A stretch of 60,727 nt of DNA from Gemmatimonadota bacterium. GTDB lineage: Bacteria > Gemmatimonadota > Gemmatimonadetes > Longimicrobiales > Longimicrobiaceae. The stretch's first letter is position 1. Each line of letters opens with the position of its first letter. Under the pieces are notes generated by a model. The model saw only the letters and a list, made by a program, of their open reading frames with translations. It was not told the DNA's origin and did not search any database. The stretch covers positions 1 to 60,727 of the forward strand of contig JAQBQD010000041.1 of assembly GCA_028287185.1 (NCBI GenBank). Reading direction: 5' to 3'. Of this stretch, positions 25,797 through 34,696 are shown piece after piece. Made by a program: the position numbers and the translations under genes.

Positions 25797-27986
25797 ATGA
25801 CGCACCATCGCACGTGCACGCTCTGCGAGGCCATATGCGGCCTGGCGATCGAGGTCGAGGGCGAACGCGTCACCAGCATCCGCGGCGACGTGGACGACCC
25901 GTTCAGCCGCGGGCACATCTGCCCCAAGGGCGTGGCGCTGCAGGACATCCACGCCGATCCCGACCGCCTTCGCGAGCCCGTGCGGCGCACCGCGGACGGG
26001 TGGCAGCGGGTGTCGTGGAACGAGGCGCTGGACGACACCGCGCGGCGTCTGCGCGACGTGCAGCGCGAGCACGGGCGCGACGCGGTGGCCGTGTACCAGG
26101 GCAACCCCACGGTGCACAACTACGGCACGCTGCTCTTCGCGCCGGGTTTCATCCGCGCGCTGGGCACGCGCAACCGCTACAGCGCCACCTCCGTCGACCA
26201 GCTCCCGCACCAGCTCGCCGCGTACCTCATGCTCGGCCACCAGCTCGTGGTGCCGGTGCCGGACATCGACCGCACGCACTTCCTCCTCGCCCTGGGCGCG
26301 AACCCCGCGGTATCGAATGGCAGCATGATGTCCGCGCCGGACGCGGCGGGGCGCATCAAGGCCATCCGCGCCCGCGGCGGCACCGTCGTCGTGGTCGATC
26401 CGCGGCGCACGGAGACGGCGGCGATCGCGAGCCGGCACCTGTTCATCCGCCCCGGCACGGACGCGCTGCTGCTGATGGCGCTTCTGCACACCGTCTTCGC
26501 CGACGGGCTGGCGGAGGTCGGACGCCTCGCGGAGCACGCCGACGGCATCGACGCCGTGCGCGCGCTGGCCGACGGTTTCGCGCCGGAGGCCGTGGCCCCG
26601 CTCACCGGCATCGCGGCGGAGGAGATCCGCGGCCTGGCGCGGGAGTTCGCGGCGGCGCCGAGCGCGGTGGCCTACGGGCGGTTCGGCGTGTCGACGCAGG
26701 CGTTCGGGGCGTTGTGCCAGTGGCTGATCAACGTGCAGAACCTCGTCACCGGCAACCTGGACCGGCCCGGCGGCGCGATGTTCACCACGCCGGCGGTCGA
26801 TGTGGTCCGACACACGGGGCGCGGCAGCCTGGGACGCCGGCGCACGCGCGGCCGCGAGCTTCCCGAGTTCGGCGGCGAGATGCCCGTCGCCACGCTGGCG
26901 GACGAGATGCTGTCGCCGGGCGCGGGGCAGGTGCGCGCGCTGGTGACGTCCGCGGGCAACCCCGTGCTCTCCACGCCCAACGGCGCGCGGCTGGACGCGG
27001 CGCTGGCGGGGCTGGACTTCATGGTCTCCGTCGACTTCTACGTGAACGAGACGACGCGCCACGCGCACTACATCCTGCCGCCCACCGGGCCGCTGGAGCA
27101 CGCGCACTACGACCTGGTCTTCCACGCCCTCGCCGTCCGCAACACGGCCAGGTACTCGCCGCCCGTCTTTCCCGCCGCGCCCGGCGCGCTGCACGACTGG
27201 GAGATCTTCCTGGGCCTCCAGGAACGGCTTCAATCCGGGTTGAAAGCGCGCCTTCGGAACGCGGTCCTGCGCTGGCTGGGGCCGGACGGGCTGCTGGACC
27301 TTGCGCTGCGCATGGGTCCGCACGGCCGCGGCTTCCGCCCCTTCGGCCGGGGGCTCACGCTCCGCCGCCTGAAACGCCATCCGCACGGCATCGACATCGG
27401 ACCGCTGGAGCCACGGCTACCCGAGCGGCTGATGACGGAGGACCGGCGCATCCACGCCGCGCCTCCGGTCCTGGCGGCGGACGTGGAGCGCCTGCGCGCG
27501 CTGCTGGCGGACGGCCCGTCCGCCCGGGCGGACGGGCTGGACCTGCTCCTGATCGGGCGGCGGCAGCTTCGCGGCAACAACTCGTGGATGCACAACTACG
27601 AGCGGCTGATGCGCGGCCGCGACCGCTGCACCCTCATGCTGCACGCCGACGACGCCGCCGCCCGCGGCATCGCCCCCGGCGCGCAGGTCCGCATCCGCTC
27701 GCGCACCGGCACGGTGGAGGTTCCTTCGGAGGTGACGGACGCGCTGATGCCCGGCGTGGTGAGCCTGCCCCACGGCTGGGGCCACGCACGCCCCGGCGTC
27801 CGCCTGTCCGTCGCCGCCCGGCACCCCGGCGCCAGCGTGAACGACCTCACCGACGAGCTGCTGGTCGATCCCGTGAGCGGCAACGCGGCGCTGAACGCCG
27901 TGCCCGTGTCCGTGGAGGCCGTCGCGTCCGTCGACGGCCTCGCCGGCGCCGGGACGCTGTCGACGGAGCGGACATCGACGGTGTGA
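25797..27986 (+). CDS. Molybdopterin-dependent oxidoreductase (formate dehydrogenase/nitrate reductase superfamily)
   Basis: A 729-residue member of the DMSO-reductase superfamily. An N-terminal 4Fe-4S motif is visible: CTLCEAICG and then HICPKG about 30 residues later. The bis-MGD domains contain AVYQGNPTVHNYGTLL, LLALGANPAVSNGSMM, VVVDPRRTETA, ALVTSAGNPVLSTPNG and the C-terminal molydopterin dinucleotide-binding domain (VRIRSRTGTVEVP, LPHGWGH, NDLTDELLVDPVSG). No twin-arginine signal is present, so the enzyme is probably cytoplasmic. No partner subunit, cofactor-insertion chaperone or molybdate transporter is nearby. The substrate cannot be stated. The frame is open far upstream; ATG 25797 directly precedes the cluster motif and is the family start. 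Confidence 0.88.
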   Translation: MTHHRTCTLCEAICGLAIEVEGERVTSIRGDVDDPFSRGHICPKGVALQDIHADPDRLREPVRRTADGWQRVSWNEALDDTARRLRDVQREHGRDAVAVYQGNPTVHNYGTLLFAPGFIRALGTRNRYSATSVDQLPHQLAAYLMLGHQLVVPVPDIDRTHFLLALGANPAVSNGSMMSAPDAAGRIKAIRARGGTVVVVDPRRTETAAIASRHLFIRPGTDALLLMALLHTVFADGLAEVGRLAEHADGIDAVRALADGFAPEAVAPLTGIAAEEIRGLAREFAAAPSAVAYGRFGVSTQAFGALCQWLINVQNLVTGNLDRPGGAMFTTPAVDVVRHTGRGSLGRRRTRGRELPEFGGEMPVATLADEMLSPGAGQVRALVTSAGNPVLSTPNGARLDAALAGLDFMVSVDFYVNETTRHAHYILPPTGPLEHAHYDLVFHALAVRNTARYSPPVFPAAPGALHDWEIFLGLQERLQSGLKARLRNAVLRWLGPDGLLDLALRMGPHGRGFRPFGRGLTLRRLKRHPHGIDIGPLEPRLPERLMTEDRRIHAAPPVLAADVERLRALLADGPSARADGLDLLLIGRRQLRGNNSWMHNYERLMRGRDRCTLMLHADDAAARGIAPGAQVRIRSRTGTVEVPSEVTDALMPGVVSLPHGWGHARPGVRLSVAARHPGASVNDLTDELLVDPVSGNAALNAVPVSVEAVASVDGLAGAGTLSTERTSTV

Positions 27987-28088
27987 TTTTCGTGCTGGGA
28001 AGCGATCAGTTCGACCGAGAGCGCGATTCCGAGCCGTGCATCTCCGTAGGGTTCGGCGGACGCGAGCGGGATGCGAAAGGAGGAGGCG

Positions 28089-28487
28089 ATGGAGAGCTCA
28101 TCGACGGTGAAGCGGATCAGTCCCATGCTGGCGGTGGAGAGCATGGAGTCCACGCTGGCGTTCTTCCGCGACGTGCTCGGCTTCACACCGACCCTGGTGG
28201 CCGCCGGGTACGCGATCGTCGAGCGCGACGGGCAGACGATCCACTTCATGGACGCGGCGGACGAGGAGGTGCTGCGCTGCGTCCGCGGGCACACGGAGAT
28301 CTACATCGAGGTGCGCGGCATCCGCGCACTGTGGGAGCACGTGCGCACGTTCAAGGACCGCTACCGCATCCGCGACCTGTTCGACCGCGAGTACGGGATG
28401 ACCGAGTTCCACATCGAAGATCCCGGCAGCTGCCTCGTCTTCGTCGCCGAGCGCACGTCCGAGGTCTCGTCCGCCGAAGGCACCTGA
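28089..28487 (+). CDS. VOC family protein
   Basis: A 132-residue protein of the vicinal-oxygen-chelate superfamily: SPMLAVESMESTLAFFRDVLGFTP at the start, TIHFMDAADE in the middle and the terminal EFHIEDPGSCLVFVAE are typical of bleomycin-resistance/glyoxalase folds. Start at ATG 28089, which has an excellent AAAGGAGGAGGCG ribosome site; an in-frame ATG 18 bases upstream overlaps that site. It follows the molybdoenzyme by about 100 bases. Substrate unknown. Confidence 0.85.
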   Translation: MESSSTVKRISPMLAVESMESTLAFFRDVLGFTPTLVAAGYAIVERDGQTIHFMDAADEEVLRCVRGHTEIYIEVRGIRALWEHVRTFKDRYRIRDLFDREYGMTEFHIEDPGSCLVFVAERTSEVSSAEGT

Positions 28488-28724
28488 CGGGCAGAAGTCC
28501 GATCCATCGGCCATCCGGTCGAGCGCAGCGGGGGGCTTCTCCCGGCGCCACGGGCCGGGCCGGCGCGGCACGGGGCGACCCGGCATCCGCCCCATCAAGC
28601 GAGCGGAGCCTCGGTTCCGGCGACTTGCCGAGGACGGTTCCGCCACCGGGGGGGACCCCGAGCGCCTTACGCGGTCTTCGCGGCACTTCGGCACCTTCTT
28701 CAAATGGGCAAGCCGGTAAAAGGA

Positions 28725-28754
28725 TTGCTGCCGGGCGCCGCGGTCCACTATACT
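28725..28754 (+). promoter_or_regulatory. Sigma-70 type promoter for the beta-domain protein
   Basis: TTGCTG (28725-28730), an 18-base spacer and TATACT (28749-28754) lie 88 bases before the ATG at 28842. The -10 matches the consensus at 5 of 6 positions. Apart from this, the 350 bases after the VOC gene hold nothing recognisable. Confidence 0.6.
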
Positions 28755-28841
28755 GCCCTTTGGGGACAATTTCGGACCAGACGGAATGCGACAGCGTCGC
28801 GCCGTTCGACGGTCCGGCTACCTCAGCCCAGAGGGTTGGAA

Positions 28842-29885
28842 ATGCCGCAGATCATCGGACACGTGCTGAACGACGAGCGTCATCCCGTCCCCAACGCCAG
28901 GGTTTCGCTGAAAGGCAGGCAGGTCGCCGAAACCGGCGCGGACGGGTTCTTCGCGGTGAAGGTGGCGAAGCCGGAGTCCCGGATAGCGCTGACGTTCGCC
29001 GCGGAAGGATACGTCCCCAACACGAAGGTGTTCGATTCCGCCGCGACGGGGACCAACGCCGTCGCCCTGTGGCCCGTCGCATACCGGGTGACCTTCGATC
29101 CGTCCCGCGACCTCGACGTCGGGCTCGGCTCGTCACGCATCCGAGTTCCGGCGCGTGCGCTGGCGGGTGCGGGCATGGAGAGGCCGGGAAGCGCCGCCAC
29201 GCTCCGGTTCACCCTGTTCGACGTCACCAGCAGGCAGCAGCGGGCGGCCGCGCCCGGCGACTTCTCGGGCCGGCTGCTCGACCGCGGCATCCGAAGGCTG
29301 AGCTCGTACGGCATCTTCGACCTCGGGATCTCCGATTCCGCGGGGCGCCCTCTGGGCCTCCGGCCGGACGCCCGCATCGATCTCTCGATCTCCGTTCCCC
29401 GAAGGCTCGCCGACTCGGCGCCCCAACGCGTCGGCTTCTTCGACTTCGATACGGGGGCGGGTCTGTGGAACCAGGTCGGGACGTTCGAGCTGGCCCGCAC
29501 CACCCTGACGTACAACGGCACCGTGACGTCGTTCGGAGGCGCGCACAACCTGGACGATCCCCAGGACACGGTGTGCGTCACTCTGAAGGTGCAGTCCATT
29601 TGGGGCTATGCGATCCCGTTCGCCAGCGTGACCGCGCACGGCCTGCAGTACGATTCTTCCGGAACGACCGACGCCAACGGGCTCGTCTGCCTGCTCGTCC
29701 AGCGGAACGCGAGCTTCTCCGCGGGCGCCTTCGCCACGGTCGGGACCAGCCATTACACCTCCGCCCCGCTGGCCCAGCAGAGCTTCACCTCGCCCGACTT
29801 CAGCTCGGGCGCCGGAAGCTGCGGCGATCCCGCGCTCTGCCCGCTGGTGGGGACGCTTCTGGTCGACCTGATCGTCGGGCTCTGA
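28842..29885 (+). CDS. Protein with carboxypeptidase regulatory-like domain, unknown function
   Basis: A 347-residue protein. It begins directly with a regulatory-like beta sandwich (IIGHVLNDERHPVPNARVSL, GADGFFAVKVAKPES, LTFAAEGYVPNT), then a middle region with VRVPARALAGAG-type sequence (seen as RIRVPARALAGAGMERPGS) and SRLSIS-like beta strands, and a second sandwich near residue 245 (VKVQSIWGYAIPFASVTAHG-type, then TTDANGLVCLL). There is no signal peptide, unlike the other regulatory-like proteins here. The ATG has a GAGGGTTGGAA site. Base composition is slightly less GC-rich than its neighbours. No enzyme motif was recognised. Confidence 0.72.
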   Translation: MPQIIGHVLNDERHPVPNARVSLKGRQVAETGADGFFAVKVAKPESRIALTFAAEGYVPNTKVFDSAATGTNAVALWPVAYRVTFDPSRDLDVGLGSSRIRVPARALAGAGMERPGSAATLRFTLFDVTSRQQRAAAPGDFSGRLLDRGIRRLSSYGIFDLGISDSAGRPLGLRPDARIDLSISVPRRLADSAPQRVGFFDFDTGAGLWNQVGTFELARTTLTYNGTVTSFGGAHNLDDPQDTVCVTLKVQSIWGYAIPFASVTAHGLQYDSSGTTDANGLVCLLVQRNASFSAGAFATVGTSHYTSAPLAQQSFTSPDFSSGAGSCGDPALCPLVGTLLVDLIVGL

Positions 29886-30231
29886 GCGGGGCCGGGGCGG
29901 CCGTTCACCGGCGCCGGGAACGCGGGATCGGCACGAGACGGCCGCCGCGAGCCCGCCCGCCATCACCGGGCCTCGGGAGGGATCGGCGGAACAAGATGGT
30001 TCGATGCGGCGGGAATCGCGGGTTCGGATTCCCGCCGCGGCGTTGGTGCATCCGGCGCCGGCGCGCAGGCCGGTTCCGCGCGTACGCCGAAAGCGGAGAC
30101 CGCGCGCCGGTGGAGCGAATCCGCGCCAATCCATCGGGGGGCGTGCGCTTCCGCGACGTCCGGCGTAGTTTGCGGGCGCATCTCGCGATCCGACCTCGAG
30201 ACGGTCTTCAATCCCCACCTGGAGGCTTCCC
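29886..30231. other. Intergenic region with hairpin
   Basis: About 345 bases with no gene recognised. It contains an 11-base perfect inverted repeat (30006-30016 and 30028-30038, 11-base loop), about 120 bases after the upstream stop, which may end that transcript. TAGTTT at 30166-30171 is a possible -10 element for the second BNR gene, without a good -35. Confidence 0.4.
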
Positions 30232-33200
30232 TTGCCCCCCATCCGCCGCACCCTTCTCGCGCTCCTGCTGGTCGCGGGCGCGCCGGCTTCCGTGCACGCG
30301 CGCGCGCAGGCGCTGGACCCTGCGCAGGCGCTGCGCTGGCGCATGATCGGCCCGCACCGGGGCGGGCGCACCGTCGCGGCGGTGGGCGTGCCTTCGCGGC
30401 CGGGCGTGTTCTACATCGGCGCCAACAACGGCGGCGTCTGGAAGTCCACGGACTACGGGCGCATCTGGGCGCCCGTCTTCGACGACCAGCCCACGGGCTC
30501 CATCGGCGCCATCGCCGTCGCGCCCTCGAACCCCGACGTGGTCTACGTGGGCAGCGGCGAGGGACTGCAGCGGCCGGACCTGTCCACGGGCGACGGCGTG
30601 TACCGCTCCGCGGACGGCGGGCGCACCTGGACGCACCTGGGCCTGCGCGACGGGCAGCAGATCCCCGCGCTGGCCGTCGACCCGCGCGACCCCGACCGCG
30701 TGTTCGCCGCCGTGCTCGGCCACCCGTACGGCCCCAACGCCGAGCGTGGCGTGTTCCGCAGCACGGACGGAGGGCGGACGTGGAAGCGGGTGCTGTACCG
30801 CGACGAGAACACGGGCGCCTTCGACGTGGTGCTCGACCCGCGCGATCCCAACACGGTGTACGCCGTGACCTGGGCCGGGCGGCAGGCGCCGTGGGAGATC
30901 GGCGGGTCGTTCCTGTCCGCCGGCAGCGGGCTGTGGAAGTCCACGGACGGCGGCGACACGTGGCGCCCGCTCACGCGCGGGCTGCCGGACTGGGAGCACG
31001 GGCGCCTGGGCCGCATCGGCATGGTGATCGCCCCCAGCGATCCGCGCCGGCTGTACGCGCTGGTGGACGCCACCGCGGGCGGCGTCTTCCGCTCGGACGA
31101 CGCGGGCGAGAGCTGGACGCGCATCCAGACGGACGAGCGCCTGTGGAGCCGCGGGTCGGACTTCGCGGAGCTGCGGGTCGATCCGAAGGACGCCGACGTG
31201 GTCTACGACGCCAACGTGGTGACCTGGAAGTCCACGGACGGCGGCCACACCTGGGGCGCCCTGCGCGGCGCGCCCGGCGGCGACGACTACCACCGGCTGT
31301 GGATCGACCCCGCCGACCCGCGAATCATCCTGCTGGCCAGCGACCAGGGCGCCGTCGTCACCGTGAACGGCGGCCAGACGTGGGGCTCGTGGTACAACCA
31401 GCCCACGGCGCAGTTCTACCACGTCAACACCGACAACGCCTTCCCCTACCGTGTCTGCGGCGGCCAGCAGGAGAGCGGGTCGGCGTGCGTCAGCAGCCGC
31501 GGCGACTACGGCGAGATCACCCTCCGCGACTGGATTCCCGTGGGCGCCGAGGAGTACGGCTACGCGGTGCCCGATCCGCTGGACCCCGACCTCGTCTACG
31601 GCGGCAAGATCACGCGCTTCGACCGGCGCACGAAGCAGGTGCAGGACGTGTCGCCGCGCGCCTTCCGCTCGCCCGGCTACCGGCTGGTGCGCACGGCGCC
31701 CATCGCCTTCTCGCCCGCGGACCCGCACCTGCTCTTCTTCGCATCGAACACCGTGTGGCGCACGCGCGACGGCGGGCAGCACTGGGACTCCATCAGCCCC
31801 GACCTGACCCGCGCCCGCGCCGGCGTCCCCCCCGTCCTGGGCGTCTTCGCGGCGGACGATCCCGAGAAGGGCGCGCACCGCGGCGTGGTGTACGCCCTCG
31901 CCCCCTCGCCGCTGGACGCCGCCCGCCTGTGGGCCGGCACGGACGACGGCTCCATCCACGTCACCAGCGACGGCGGCGCGAGCTGGCGGGACGTGACGCC
32001 CCCCGCGGCGGCGCCGTGGAGCAAGGTGTCGGTGCTGGAAGCCTCGCACTTCGACACGGCGACGGCCTACGCGGCCATCAACACCTTCCGCCTGGACGAC
32101 CTTCGCCCCCACGTGCTGCGCACCCGCGACGGCGGCCGCACCTGGCGCGAGGTGACGGCCGGGCTGCCGGACGGCGCCATCGTGAACGTCGTCCGCGAGG
32201 ACCCGGTGCGCCGCGGGCTGCTGTACGCCGGCACGGAGACGGCCGTGTTTTGGTCCACCGACGACGGCGAGCACTGGCGCCCCCTGCGGCGTAACATGCC
32301 CGCCACCTCCATCCGCGACCTCGCCGTCCACGGCGCGGACCTGGTCGCCGCCACGCATGGGCGCTCGTTCTGGATATTGGACGACGTGTCGCCGCTGCGG
32401 CAGGCGGCGGAGATCGCATCGACCGCCCCGGCGGGCCTCGCGCGCCCGGCCGAGGCGGTGCGTGTGCGCTGGAACCTGAACACCGACACGCCCATCCCGC
32501 CCGACGAGCCCAGCGGCGAGAACCCGCCCGACGGCGCGGTGCTGGACTACTGGCTGGCCGCGCCCGCGCATGGTCCCGTGACGCTGGAGGTGCTGGACGC
32601 CGGCGGCCGCGTGGTGCGCCGCTTCGCCAGCACGGACAGCGCGCCGCCCGTGCGCGACGAGGGCAACGTGCCGGCGTACTGGATCCGCCCGCCGCAGGTG
32701 CCCTCCGCCGCCGCGGGCATGCACCGCTTCGTATGGGACCTGCACGGGGCGCCCCCCGCCGCGCCGGAGTCCAGCTTCCCCATCGCCGCCGTCGCCGGCA
32801 ACACCGCGCGGGTGCCGCAGGGGCCGTGGGCGCTGCCGGGCGCCTACACCGTCCGCCTGACGGTGGATGGCAGGACGTACACGCAGCCGCTCGCCGTGCG
32901 GATGGACCCGCGCGTCACGGCCTCGCCGGCCGTCCTGGCGCAACAGCTTGCGCTGGGCACCTCGCTCGCGGCGAGCATGGACCGCGCCGCTCGGGCGCTC
33001 GCGGACGTGGATGCGTACCGGGCGCAGATCAAGACGGCGCGCGGATCTTCCCCCACCGCGCCGTCGCCCGCGCTGGAGGCGGCGGACTCGGCGGCGGCCG
33101 GGCTGCAGTCCGGCGGCGGCGGGATCGCCCGGATCGCCGGGCAGCTCGCGGAGCTGTACGGCAGCGTGCAGGGCGTGGACGCGGAGCCCACCTCGCAGAC

Positions 33201-33306
33201 GCACGCCGCCATCGACGACCGCCTGCGTGCGCTGGACGCCGCCCTCGCCCGCTGGGACCAGGTCCGCCGGTCTACCCCCGCACCGGGTGCCGCGCCACGG
33301 CCCTGA
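30232..33306 (+). CDS. Exported BNR-repeat (VPS10/sortilin-like) beta-propeller protein, second copy
   Basis: A 1024-residue exported protein starting at a TTG that has a GGAGG site 6 bases upstream; the resulting signal peptide is MPPIRRTLLALLLVAGAPAS. Blades with the Asp-box pattern recur: VWKSTDYGRIWAPV, YRSADGGRTWTHLG, FRSTDGGRTWKRV, LWKSTDGGDTWRPL, TWKSTDGGHTWGAL, RTRDGGQHWDSI, HVTSDGGASWRDV, LRTRDGGRTWREV. A C-terminal immunoglobulin-like segment (GPVTLEVLDAGGRVVRRF, LPGAYTVRLTVDGRTY) and a helical tail (SLAASMDRAARALADVDAYR) complete it. Similar in plan to the 22496-25264 protein but clearly diverged and with the extra helical tail. Function unknown. A strong terminator follows. Confidence 0.87.
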   Translation: MPPIRRTLLALLLVAGAPASVHARAQALDPAQALRWRMIGPHRGGRTVAAVGVPSRPGVFYIGANNGGVWKSTDYGRIWAPVFDDQPTGSIGAIAVAPSNPDVVYVGSGEGLQRPDLSTGDGVYRSADGGRTWTHLGLRDGQQIPALAVDPRDPDRVFAAVLGHPYGPNAERGVFRSTDGGRTWKRVLYRDENTGAFDVVLDPRDPNTVYAVTWAGRQAPWEIGGSFLSAGSGLWKSTDGGDTWRPLTRGLPDWEHGRLGRIGMVIAPSDPRRLYALVDATAGGVFRSDDAGESWTRIQTDERLWSRGSDFAELRVDPKDADVVYDANVVTWKSTDGGHTWGALRGAPGGDDYHRLWIDPADPRIILLASDQGAVVTVNGGQTWGSWYNQPTAQFYHVNTDNAFPYRVCGGQQESGSACVSSRGDYGEITLRDWIPVGAEEYGYAVPDPLDPDLVYGGKITRFDRRTKQVQDVSPRAFRSPGYRLVRTAPIAFSPADPHLLFFASNTVWRTRDGGQHWDSISPDLTRARAGVPPVLGVFAADDPEKGAHRGVVYALAPSPLDAARLWAGTDDGSIHVTSDGGASWRDVTPPAAAPWSKVSVLEASHFDTATAYAAINTFRLDDLRPHVLRTRDGGRTWREVTAGLPDGAIVNVVREDPVRRGLLYAGTETAVFWSTDDGEHWRPLRRNMPATSIRDLAVHGADLVAATHGRSFWILDDVSPLRQAAEIASTAPAGLARPAEAVRVRWNLNTDTPIPPDEPSGENPPDGAVLDYWLAAPAHGPVTLEVLDAGGRVVRRFASTDSAPPVRDEGNVPAYWIRPPQVPSAAAGMHRFVWDLHGAPPAAPESSFPIAAVAGNTARVPQGPWALPGAYTVRLTVDGRTYTQPLAVRMDPRVTASPAVLAQQLALGTSLAASMDRAARALADVDAYRAQIKTARGSSPTAPSPALEAADSAAAGLQSGGGGIARIAGQLAELYGSVQGVDAEPTSQTHAAIDDRLRALDAALARWDQVRRSTPAPGAAPRP

Positions 33307-33326
33307 CGCCGCGTCCGGAAACGACA

Positions 33327-33363
33327 GACGGCCCCGTCCGCGCTCGTTGCGGACGGGGCCGTC
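33327..33363 (+). terminator. Perfect 15-base hairpin terminator
   Basis: Arms 33327-33341 and 33349-33363 are exact complements around a 7-base loop, 20 bases after the second BNR gene. Some T residues follow (CACTTCGTTCG) without a long T-run. Confidence 0.7.
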
Positions 33364-33525
33364 GCACTTCGTTCGTATCGCCGTCCCGCCACGCGGGCAG
33401 ACGTCGGCCAGGGCAGGCGCGCAGCCCGTCCCCGGTCAGGGGGCGAGTTGACGGGCGAGGTGGTGCAGGCGAGAAGCCTCGTGGATCTCCGTGTGGAGAG
33501 CCGGCCAGCCGGTAGAATCGTCTGC

Positions 33526-33554
33526 TTGTATCTGTTCTTTATCGGACATATACT
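33526..33554 (+). promoter_or_regulatory. Sigma-70 promoter in AT-richer island
   Basis: TTGTAT (33526-33531), an exact 17-base spacer and TATACT (33549-33554) form one of the best promoters in the window. The next gene starts 280 bases later at 33841, so the transcript would have a long leader. The rest of 33364-33840 holds no convincing gene: short open frames exist but lack the codon bias of real genes here. Confidence 0.6.
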
Positions 33555-33840
33555 GTATCCAGCGCCGGCTCACGGGATCTCGCACTCATGGTTCCCATCG
33601 CGATCGATGGCCCGCCGATCGCCGCAGCCTGGTCCAGACCCCGTTCTCGCCGCCGGCCCGGAAAGCGCCCGGAAAAGCTCCACTGCGCACCGCACCACGT
33701 TCGCTTGACGCCTACCGCACGGCCTAGCACTTCCGGTACGTCGAAATGCGGGCGGGCTTCCGACCGCACATCGCGAGTGCGAACGGCGCCGACACCGTCG
33801 GCTCCAAAAAAGGTCACGAATCTCTTCCCAGGAGGTAGAC

Positions 33841-34293
33841 ATGAGTGAGCTGATCGTGAAATGCGGCAATGCCCTCACGCAGCATGTGCAGATGGTGTTT
33901 CCGGAAGGCGGTCTGGCGAAGCTCTCCAAATCCGGGATCGGAATTGCCTACAAGGCCGTCGGGGCCGGAGGGGCCGGCTCGGTTCTCAGCGCCGCCATGG
34001 ACGCCTCGCTCGCCGTTTCGCGCAAGCTCCATGGTGGGATGCTATTTCCGGGATCGGTGCTCGTGTATTCCGACAAGGTCGTCTTCGAGCCGGCGTTTCG
34101 GTTCCTGAGCGGTTTGTACGAGGGGATCGAGTCTGTCACCATACCCGCAAACAGTATCCGCGACGTCGAGCTGACGACCAAGTTTCTGGTTCTCAGCACG
34201 ATCGATCTCCACCTGACCTCCGGCGACCACGTGCGCATCGTCGCAACCGCGGAGGCAAAGAAGATGACGAATGCAATAAAGTCGATCTTGTGA
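33841..34293 (+). CDS. PH/GRAM-like domain protein, unknown function
   Basis: A 150-residue soluble protein with a good AGGAGG ribosome site. Residues about 65-145 look like a PH/GRAM-type lipid-binding fold: GGMLFPGSVLVYSDKVVFEP, IESVTIPANSIRDVELTTKF, LHLTSGDHVRIVATAEAKKM and a final helix. The N-terminal half has GGLAKLSKSGIGIAYKAVGA and a Gly/Ala-rich stretch. The gene is clearly less GC-rich than its neighbours and uses A/T-ending codons more, which suggests transfer from another source. It stands alone between a terminator and a convergent glycosyltransferase gene. Confidence 0.7.
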   Translation: MSELIVKCGNALTQHVQMVFPEGGLAKLSKSGIGIAYKAVGAGGAGSVLSAAMDASLAVSRKLHGGMLFPGSVLVYSDKVVFEPAFRFLSGLYEGIESVTIPANSIRDVELTTKFLVLSTIDLHLTSGDHVRIVATAEAKKMTNAIKSIL

Positions 34294-34696
34294 CCGCCGG
34301 CCGGCAGCTCTCCATGACGAACGCCTAGATCGCCTGGCCGAGCCTCCGCCACCACGCCGCTGCGGAGGCCGGCTTCGTGGCAGGACCATCCTTCACCCCA
34401 CGAGTTCGGGCCTCGAACCCACCTCCAGCCACGCACGCGCCGGGTTCGTCGCCGCTCCTCCCAGGATCGCCTCGCCTCAGACGCAACGCGGGTTCCAGTG
34501 CTGCTCCCGGAGCCCGCGGACCTTCCGTCGCGCGTCCGCCGAACCTCGGCCTCTCGCCGTGAATGGAGAACGCCGCCGGATTGCAGTCGGGCTTCGAGGG
34601 ACGGGAAGGCATCGGCGAGCGCCTGCGATGCTCGCCCGCGACCTTCGCCGCGTTCCGCCGTGAATGGGGACGGCCGGCCGCGCTTGGAGACGTGGC
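34294..34696. other. Convergent intergenic region
   Basis: About 400 bases between the PH/GRAM-like gene and the end of the minus-strand glycosyltransferase gene. Only short unbiased open frames and small GC-rich inverted repeats are present. Nothing was recognised. Confidence 0.4.

Noticed and set aside
33588..33848. A possible small ORF overlapping the start of the PH/GRAM-like gene
   Set aside because: Its codon use lacks third-position bias, and there is no ribosome site or recognisable protein pattern.
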